Assembly (NCBI GenBank): GCA_964560325.1
Contig: CAZLLV010000482.1
Coordinates: forward strand, 1 to 12,228
DNA from: CAZLLV01 sp964560325
GTDB taxonomy: Bacteria > Acidobacteriota > Thermoanaerobaculia > Multivoradales > DATKCC01
Direction: 5' to 3'
DNA length: 12,228 nt
This document shows positions 8,335-12,228 of this stretch, in pieces (position 1 is the first letter of the stretch; the number at the start of each line of letters is the position of its first letter). The notes beneath the pieces are model-generated. The model did no database searches. It saw only the letters and a program-made list of their open reading frames with translations, and was not told the origin of the DNA. The position numbers and the translations under genes are program-made.

Positions 8335-10641
8335 TCACCGCGCCGATTCACGGCGACCGAGGTCCCACGCGCAACCGGCGAAACCGAGGAGCGTGAGCGC
8401 CACTCCCCACTCCATCCCCTCCGGCCGATAGACGAGCGCCAGCCGCCCCCGCCCCGGCCCGACCGCGACGCCCATCAGGACCTCGTCGACCGCCTCCACC
8501 TCGACCTCCTCCCCGCTGCCGCCGCCCGCCCGGTCGACCGTCGCCCGCCAGCCAGGGTCCCAGGTCTCCGCCACCTCGATCGCCGCCGCCCGGTCCGTCT
8601 CCCACGCGATCAGCCAGCTCCCGGGTGCCCGCGCGAGAACGTCGAGCGTGCCCGGCGCGTCTTTGCCCCGCGCGGCCTCGGCCCACCGAACGACCGGCGG
8701 CGCGCCCGGCCGCCGCCAGATCCGCGCGTCGTCGCCGGCGTAGACCCGCCGCCACCGCCGTCCCGGCATCCGCGCCTCGGGGGGCGGCGGGCCGGCCGGC
8801 GGGCCGATCACGTAGCGTACGCCCAGCCGGTCGAGCCAGGAGCTGTCCCAGTCCCGGATCGGGCGGTAGTAGACCGGGTGGGGCGAAGCGAAGGAGGCGT
8901 AGACCCGCTGATAGCTCTCGAGCTTGACCGGCGTGTCCCCGCGCACGTCGTAAAAGCCGTAGACGAGCGCCGCGTTCGGCTGCAAGACGGTGCCGACGCC
9001 CGCGATCCGGGTCAGGCCACGGTCCGCCCGCGTGTCGAGGAAGCGCACCGCCGGCGTCTCCGGGTAGAGCTTCGAGGCCGGCAGCGCCGGGTTCGTCCAG
9101 GCGTGGGCGAGGGCGAGGTCGACGGCGAGGAGCGCGGGTACGGAGAGCGCGAAATGCCGGCGGTGGCGCTCGCCGAGCCGGGGGGCCGCCGCCGTCAGCA
9201 GCACCGCCACGGCGATGCCTCCGGTCCACGCCGCCTGCCGGCCGGTCAGCCCGTGCTCGGCCCACGGACCGGAGAAGAGAAGCCAGGAGAGCCCGACGAG
9301 AGCCAGGACAAAGACGGCCGCGATCGCCGTCGCGCGCCGCCCCGCCCCCGCCCGCACCCGGTCGAGCCCGCGGGCGGCGAGGAGCACGAGGCCCAGGTCG
9401 AGCCCGAACTTGAGGTAGTGCGTGAGGCTCTTCTCGATCACCGGCAGGACGCCGAGCAGGTGGCGCATCCCGGGCGCCTGGTAGGCGGCGAGCAGGGCGA
9501 AGAGGGTGAACGCCGCCACGGCCGCCCAGCGACGGTCCTCGCGCAGGCGCGTCAGGCCGGCGGCGGCGAGCGGCAGGGTCACCGCGCCGGCGTAGATGGC
9601 CGTCCCCGGTTGGTTGAACGGCCCCCACCAGGTGCCGAGCGTGGCGCTGCCGTGGAGGTCGGGCAGCACCAGCCGGAGCAGCAGCTCGCCGATCAGCGGG
9701 AGCGGCACCGGCTCGTTCCCGTGCGGCGCCAGCCACTTGCTCGACCGCAAGAGGGTGAGAGCCAGCGGCAGCACGTGGATCGCGGCCACCAGGCCGGCCG
9801 CCAGCCAGCCGAGCGCGTAGCGCGTCCAGACGACGACGCCGGTGCCGCCGCGCGCCGCCAGGTAGACGAGCGTCAGGAGCCCGGTGAAGACCGCCGTCTC
9901 CGGGTGCCCGGCCGCGAGCTGGAGCCCGCCGAAGAGACCGAGCGCGCCCCAGCCGCGCCAGGCATGCCCCGGCTCCCCGCGCGGCCGCCGCGCCAGCCTT
10001 TCGGTCGCCCAGAGCACCCAGGGCACCAGCGCGTGGGCGTTCCCCATCGGGTAGAGCACCCAGGAGGCGATCATGCCCGAGAGCGGGTAAGCGACCGCCG
10101 CCGCCAGGGCGGCCTCGCGGCTCGTCCCCAGCCGGCGGGCGAGGGCGAAGGCGCCGCAGCCGCCGACCACCAGCCGGATCCACGGCAGCAGCACGAAGCC
10201 GAGCTGCACCGGGAGGGCGGCGAAGAGGAGGTGGAACGGGAAGAGCGGCGCCGACGAGCCGTTCGACCAGAACGGCGTGCCGGAGAACTGGTGCGGGTTC
10301 CAGTAGGGGAGGCGGCCGGCCCGCAGCTCGGCGCGCGTGAAGAGGAGCCAGGGCTGGACCTGCTGGATGATGTCCCGCAGGTGGGGGTTTCCCGCGTCCG
10401 GGTCGAGGAGTGGCTCGGCGTCGCTCGGCGCCGACTGCCAGGGGACCTGTCGGCCCAGGTTCGCTCCCGAGCTCGGGATGCCGTCGGGCAGGGCGAGGGC
10501 GGGGGCGAGCAGCAGCGTCGCCGCCAGCCCCGCCAGCGCCCAGGCCAGACCGAGCTCGCGCAAGGCCTCGCCACGACCGAAGCGGTACGCGGCGAGGCCC
10601 GCGAGCGAAAGGGCGAGGAGGACGGGGAGCGCCGGATTCAC
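8335..10641 (-). CDS. YfhO-family multi-spanning membrane protein (GT-C-like glycosyltransferase)
   Basis: The protein is 768 residues. Two hydrophobic segments lie at the N-terminus (about 3-20 and 30-51), then a non-cytoplasmic loop, many more membrane segments to about residue 480, a large soluble region (about 500-730) and a final membrane segment near 738-758. The first loop has the YfhO-type pattern: Asp80/Asp82, DIIQQVQPW, ELRAGRLPYWNPHQFSGTP and PLFPFHLLF. The soluble part has NAALVYGFYDVRGD, LDRLGVRYVI and ETWDPGWRATVD, also typical. YfhO proteins in Firmicutes take part in adding sugars to lipoteichoic acid from a lipid-linked donor. In GC-rich diderm-type genomes the substrate is generally unknown, so a role in envelope glycan decoration is inference. 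The start is a GTG (10641) with AGGA seven bases upstream and an in-frame TAG just before it. It follows the yceI gene after 44 bases. Confidence 0.85.
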   Translation of the reverse strand: MNPALPVLLALSLAGLAAYRFGRGEALRELGLAWALAGLAATLLLAPALALPDGIPSSGANLGRQVPWQSAPSDAEPLLDPDAGNPHLRDIIQQVQPWLLFTRAELRAGRLPYWNPHQFSGTPFWSNGSSAPLFPFHLLFAALPVQLGFVLLPWIRLVVGGCGAFALARRLGTSREAALAAAVAYPLSGMIASWVLYPMGNAHALVPWVLWATERLARRPRGEPGHAWRGWGALGLFGGLQLAAGHPETAVFTGLLTLVYLAARGGTGVVVWTRYALGWLAAGLVAAIHVLPLALTLLRSSKWLAPHGNEPVPLPLIGELLLRLVLPDLHGSATLGTWWGPFNQPGTAIYAGAVTLPLAAAGLTRLREDRRWAAVAAFTLFALLAAYQAPGMRHLLGVLPVIEKSLTHYLKFGLDLGLVLLAARGLDRVRAGAGRRATAIAAVFVLALVGLSWLLFSGPWAEHGLTGRQAAWTGGIAVAVLLTAAAPRLGERHRRHFALSVPALLAVDLALAHAWTNPALPASKLYPETPAVRFLDTRADRGLTRIAGVGTVLQPNAALVYGFYDVRGDTPVKLESYQRVYASFASPHPVYYRPIRDWDSSWLDRLGVRYVIGPPAGPPPPEARMPGRRWRRVYAGDDARIWRRPGAPPVVRWAEAARGKDAPGTLDVLARAPGSWLIAWETDRAAAIEVAETWDPGWRATVDRAGGGSGEEVEVEAVDEVLMGVAVGPGRGRLALVYRPEGMEWGVALTLLGFAGCAWDLGRRESAR

Positions 10642-10685
10642 CGGCGTATCCTAGTCGGCCGCTCTCGCTCGCGAGGTTCGCGACC

Positions 10686-11309
10686 TCAGTTCGTGCTCGC
10701 CGCTTCGGGCTGCTGCTCGTCCATCTCCAGGTTGATCTCGATCGTCACGTCGTCGCCGAGAACCGCGCCGCCCGCGTCGAGCGCCCGGTTCCAGACGATG
10801 TCGTACTCCTTGCGATCGAGCACCGTCTCGGTGGCGAAGCCGGCTTTCATCCCCCGGCCGGTGTCCATCGTGCCGAGGAAGGTGACCGGCAGCGTGATCG
10901 TCTTGGTGATGCCGCGCATGGTGAACTTGCCCGTCACGTCGAAGGTGTTGTCGCCGGTCTTCCGGATCGACTCGCTCACGAAGGTGATCCGCGGGTGCTG
11001 CTCGACGTGGAAGAAGTCCTCCGAGCGCAGGTGCTCGTCGCGGTTGTCGTTGTTGGTGTCGATGCTCGCCGTGTCGACCCAGAACTCGACCGACGAGCTC
11101 TCCGGGTTCGCCTCGTCCATCACCACCGTGCCGCCGAAGTCGCCGAAGTGACCGGGTACCTGGGTCAGGAAGTGGCGGACCTTGAAGCCGACCTGGGAGT
11201 GGACGGTGTCGACGGTCCAGGTCGCGGCCTGAGCGGGCGCCGCGGCGAAGGTGACGGCGAAGAGGAGCGCGAGAGCCCCCGTGACGAAGACGTTCTGTTG
11301 ACGGTTCAT
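10686..11309 (-). CDS. YceI-family exported protein
   Basis: The protein is 207 residues. A Sec signal peptide covers residues 1-28, ending at the AQA cleavage motif. The mature protein begins ATWTVDTVHSQVGFKVRH and continues through DFGGTV, FWVDTASIDTNNDNRDEHLRSEDFF and FTMRGITKTITLPV to DVTIEINLEM. This is the complete YceI lipocalin-like beta barrel with its characteristic N(R/D)xxH and LRS.DFF-type segments. Known structures of the family bind long isoprenoid or fatty-acid-like ligands in the periplasm, and the physiological role is poorly defined. The ATG at 11309 has AGAGGA seven bases upstream. The gene lies 52 bases after the MarR-type gene and 44 bases before the YfhO-type gene, all on the same strand. 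It is therefore probably under control of that repressor and its promoter. The last residues are a short polar tail. Confidence 0.93.
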   Translation of the reverse strand: MNRQQNVFVTGALALLFAVTFAAAPAQAATWTVDTVHSQVGFKVRHFLTQVPGHFGDFGGTVVMDEANPESSSVEFWVDTASIDTNNDNRDEHLRSEDFFHVEQHPRITFVSESIRKTGDNTFDVTGKFTMRGITKTITLPVTFLGTMDTGRGMKAGFATETVLDRKEYDIVWNRALDAGGAVLGDDVTIEINLEMDEQQPEAASTN

Positions 11310-11361
11310 GACAGTTTCCTCTGGGTCGATGGTGGTTCGTGTTTCGAAAACGCCGGCCGGC

Positions 11362-11841
11362 TCACCGGGCCGCTTGCCGCACCCGGTCGAGCAGGCCGAT
11401 CAGAGTGTCCAGCTCTTCGACGGTCAGCTGTTCGAGGGCCGACTGTTCCATCGCGTCGACCGGCCCGTCCATCGCGGCCAGCAGGTCGAGCCCGGCCGGA
11501 CGGATCCGGCACAACACCTGGCGCCGGTCGGCGGCGCAACGCTCGCGCGAGACGAGCCCCTTGCCTTCCAGCCGGTCGAGCAGCCGGGTGACGCCGGGGG
11601 AGTGCTCGATCATCCGCTCCCCGATTTCGAGCGTCGGCAGCGGCTCGCCGCCGGCGCCGCGGAGGATCCGCAGCACGTTGTACTGCTGGATCGTCAGGTC
11701 GTACGGCTCGATCATCTCCGCGACCTTCTGACGCACCAGGCTCGCCGTCCGCAGCACTCCGAGCATCGCCTCCTGCCCGCGCGACCGGAACGGCCGCGAC
11801 TGCCGGATCTCGTGTCGAAGGGTGCCTTCGGACGGTGCCAT
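11362..11841 (-). CDS. MarR-family winged-helix transcriptional regulator
   Basis: The 159-residue protein has the MarR layout: dimerisation helices at both ends and a winged helix between about residues 48 and 116. The recognition region reads MIEHSPGVTRLLDRLEGKGLVSRE, with the wing AADRR following, as in most MarR proteins. Members bind palindromic operators as dimers and release them on binding small ligands or on oxidation. Cys102 and Cys111 flank the wing turn, so redox or metal sensing is conceivable but untested. The frame is open far upstream, but I chose the ATG at 11841. A strong promoter lies immediately before it, and the upstream part overlaps the neighbouring gene in another frame. 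There is no Shine-Dalgarno sequence, which fits a leaderless message. It probably represses itself and the downstream yceI and YfhO-type genes. Confidence 0.9.
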   Translation of the reverse strand: MAPSEGTLRHEIRQSRPFRSRGQEAMLGVLRTASLVRQKVAEMIEPYDLTIQQYNVLRILRGAGGEPLPTLEIGERMIEHSPGVTRLLDRLEGKGLVSRERCAADRRQVLCRIRPAGLDLLAAMDGPVDAMEQSALEQLTVEELDTLIGLLDRVRQAAR

Positions 11842-11848
11842 GAGGGAC

Positions 11849-11877
11849 ACTTTACGTGGCAATTGTTGACATGTCAA
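11849..11877 (-). promoter_or_regulatory. Promoter of the marR-type gene
   Basis: On the minus strand the -35 box is a consensus TTGACA (11877-11872). An ideal 17-bp spacer follows, then TAAAGT (11854-11849), which matches four of six -10 positions. Only seven bases separate the -10 box from the ATG at 11841. Transcription would thus start within a base or two of the start codon, giving a leaderless or nearly leaderless mRNA. The likely transcript continues into yceI and the YfhO-type gene. Confidence 0.65.
11866..11877. promoter_or_regulatory. Perfect 12-bp palindrome, probable MarR operator
   Basis: TTGACATGTCAA reads identically on both strands. It contains the whole -35 box of the regulator's own promoter, so a bound dimer would block polymerase directly. 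Size and symmetry suit a MarR-family dimer, and self-repression is usual in this family. The stop codon of the upstream partial gene lies inside it (11876-11874). Confidence 0.65.
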
Positions 11878-12228
11878 GTAAATGTTCGCGTGACGACCGA
11901 GCATTCCGCCGCGAGCCCGGCCGGGTGCAACCGGAATCGCCGGTCGGCATCGAGCGCCGCCGCCAGCTCGCGGGCGGTGAAGGTCGGGTAGCCGTGCTCG
12001 GTGACGGCCAGCATCAGGTCGAGCACCGTCACCGGGCCACCCTCGGCGCGCAGCAGGATCGCCACCTCGCCGAGGAGCGGCGTGCCGAGGGGTACGATCT
12101 CCGGTTCGAGCATCCACGGGTAGTCGTCGGCCGTCCGGCCGAGAGCGAAGAGGGCGTCGAGCATCAGGTGCTGGACCTCCCGGTCCCAGGGCCGGGCCCG
12201 GTGGACCGGCGCGAGCGCCTCGATCGCC
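11874..12228 (-). CDS. Unidentified protein, C-terminal part (gene continues past the right edge)
   Basis: I do not recognise this protein. About 117 codons are visible. The frame has no stop up to the edge, so the true start may lie outside, although an ATG at 12164 is also possible. Codon third positions are strongly GC-rich until the last eight or so codons, supporting a real gene. The visible part is soluble and has no signal peptide. It contains the segment DREVQHLMLDALFALGRTAD and a region PVTVLDLMLAVTEHGYPTFT followed by ARELAAALDADRRFRLHP. That alternation of helices and a short strand resembles a small helix-turn-helix-like fold, but this is only an impression. It ends 32 bases before the marR-type gene on the same strand, and its stop codon lies inside that gene's operator. 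Confidence 0.6.
   Translation of the reverse strand, partial: AIEALAPVHRARPWDREVQHLMLDALFALGRTADDYPWMLEPEIVPLGTPLLGEVAILLRAEGGPVTVLDLMLAVTEHGYPTFTARELAAALDADRRFRLHPAGLAAECSVVTRTFT

Noticed and set aside
8878..11151. A 757-codon plus-strand frame spanning the YfhO-type and yceI genes
   Set aside because: It crosses two well-supported genes and their intergenic gap in antisense, with low-complexity sequence.
11842..12117. A longer MarR-type protein starting at 12117
   Set aside because: The extension overlaps another gene-like frame and runs through the promoter and palindrome. MarR proteins are usually about 140-160 residues, as from the 11841 start.

Overview
This is a GC-rich bacterial chromosome segment. 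Its coding frames strongly prefer G or C at the third codon position, which also creates long spurious open frames on the opposite strand. It holds seven genes, of which one is cut off by the right edge. I see no mobile element, CRISPR array, tRNA or rRNA. Two exported proteins have Sec-type signal peptides, and the metabolic genes are those of a free-living heterotroph with a glycogen or alpha-glucan store. The phylum cannot be fixed from the sequence. Acidobacteriota, Myxococcota or another GC-rich lineage would all fit, and this is only a guess.

Left part (30-5585, all minus strand): a GT20 glycosyltransferase annotated as trehalose-6-phosphate synthase, then phosphoenolpyruvate carboxylase, then a one-PDZ HtrA/Deg-type periplasmic protease. 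Gaps of 56 and 91 bases suggest co-transcription, at least for the first two. A 232-base divergent regulatory region (5586-5817) separates this block from glycogen phosphorylase (5818-8331, plus strand). That region carries an extended -10 promoter, a perfect 10-bp inverted repeat just upstream of it, and a 10-bp direct repeat on the GT20 side. Together the genes suggest a carbon-partitioning locus. The phosphorylase would release glucose-1-phosphate from glycogen, the GT20 enzyme would use the derived UDP-glucose to make a compatible solute, and the carboxylase would refill the TCA cycle.

Right part (8335-12228, all minus strand): the 3' end of an unidentified gene, a MarR-type repressor, a YceI-family exported lipid-binding-like protein and a large YfhO-family membrane protein. 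Gaps are 32, 52 and 44 bases. The repressor has its own near-consensus promoter whose -35 box lies inside a perfect 12-bp palindrome, a likely autoregulatory operator. The -10 box is so close to the ATG that the mRNA is probably leaderless. The YfhO gene converges on the phosphorylase gene with only 3 bases between the stop codons.

The points most worth a second look are the atypical acceptor-site residues in the GT20 enzyme, the substituted inhibitor-site residues in the carboxylase, and the marR palindrome-promoter arrangement. I found no clearly undescribed multi-gene system.
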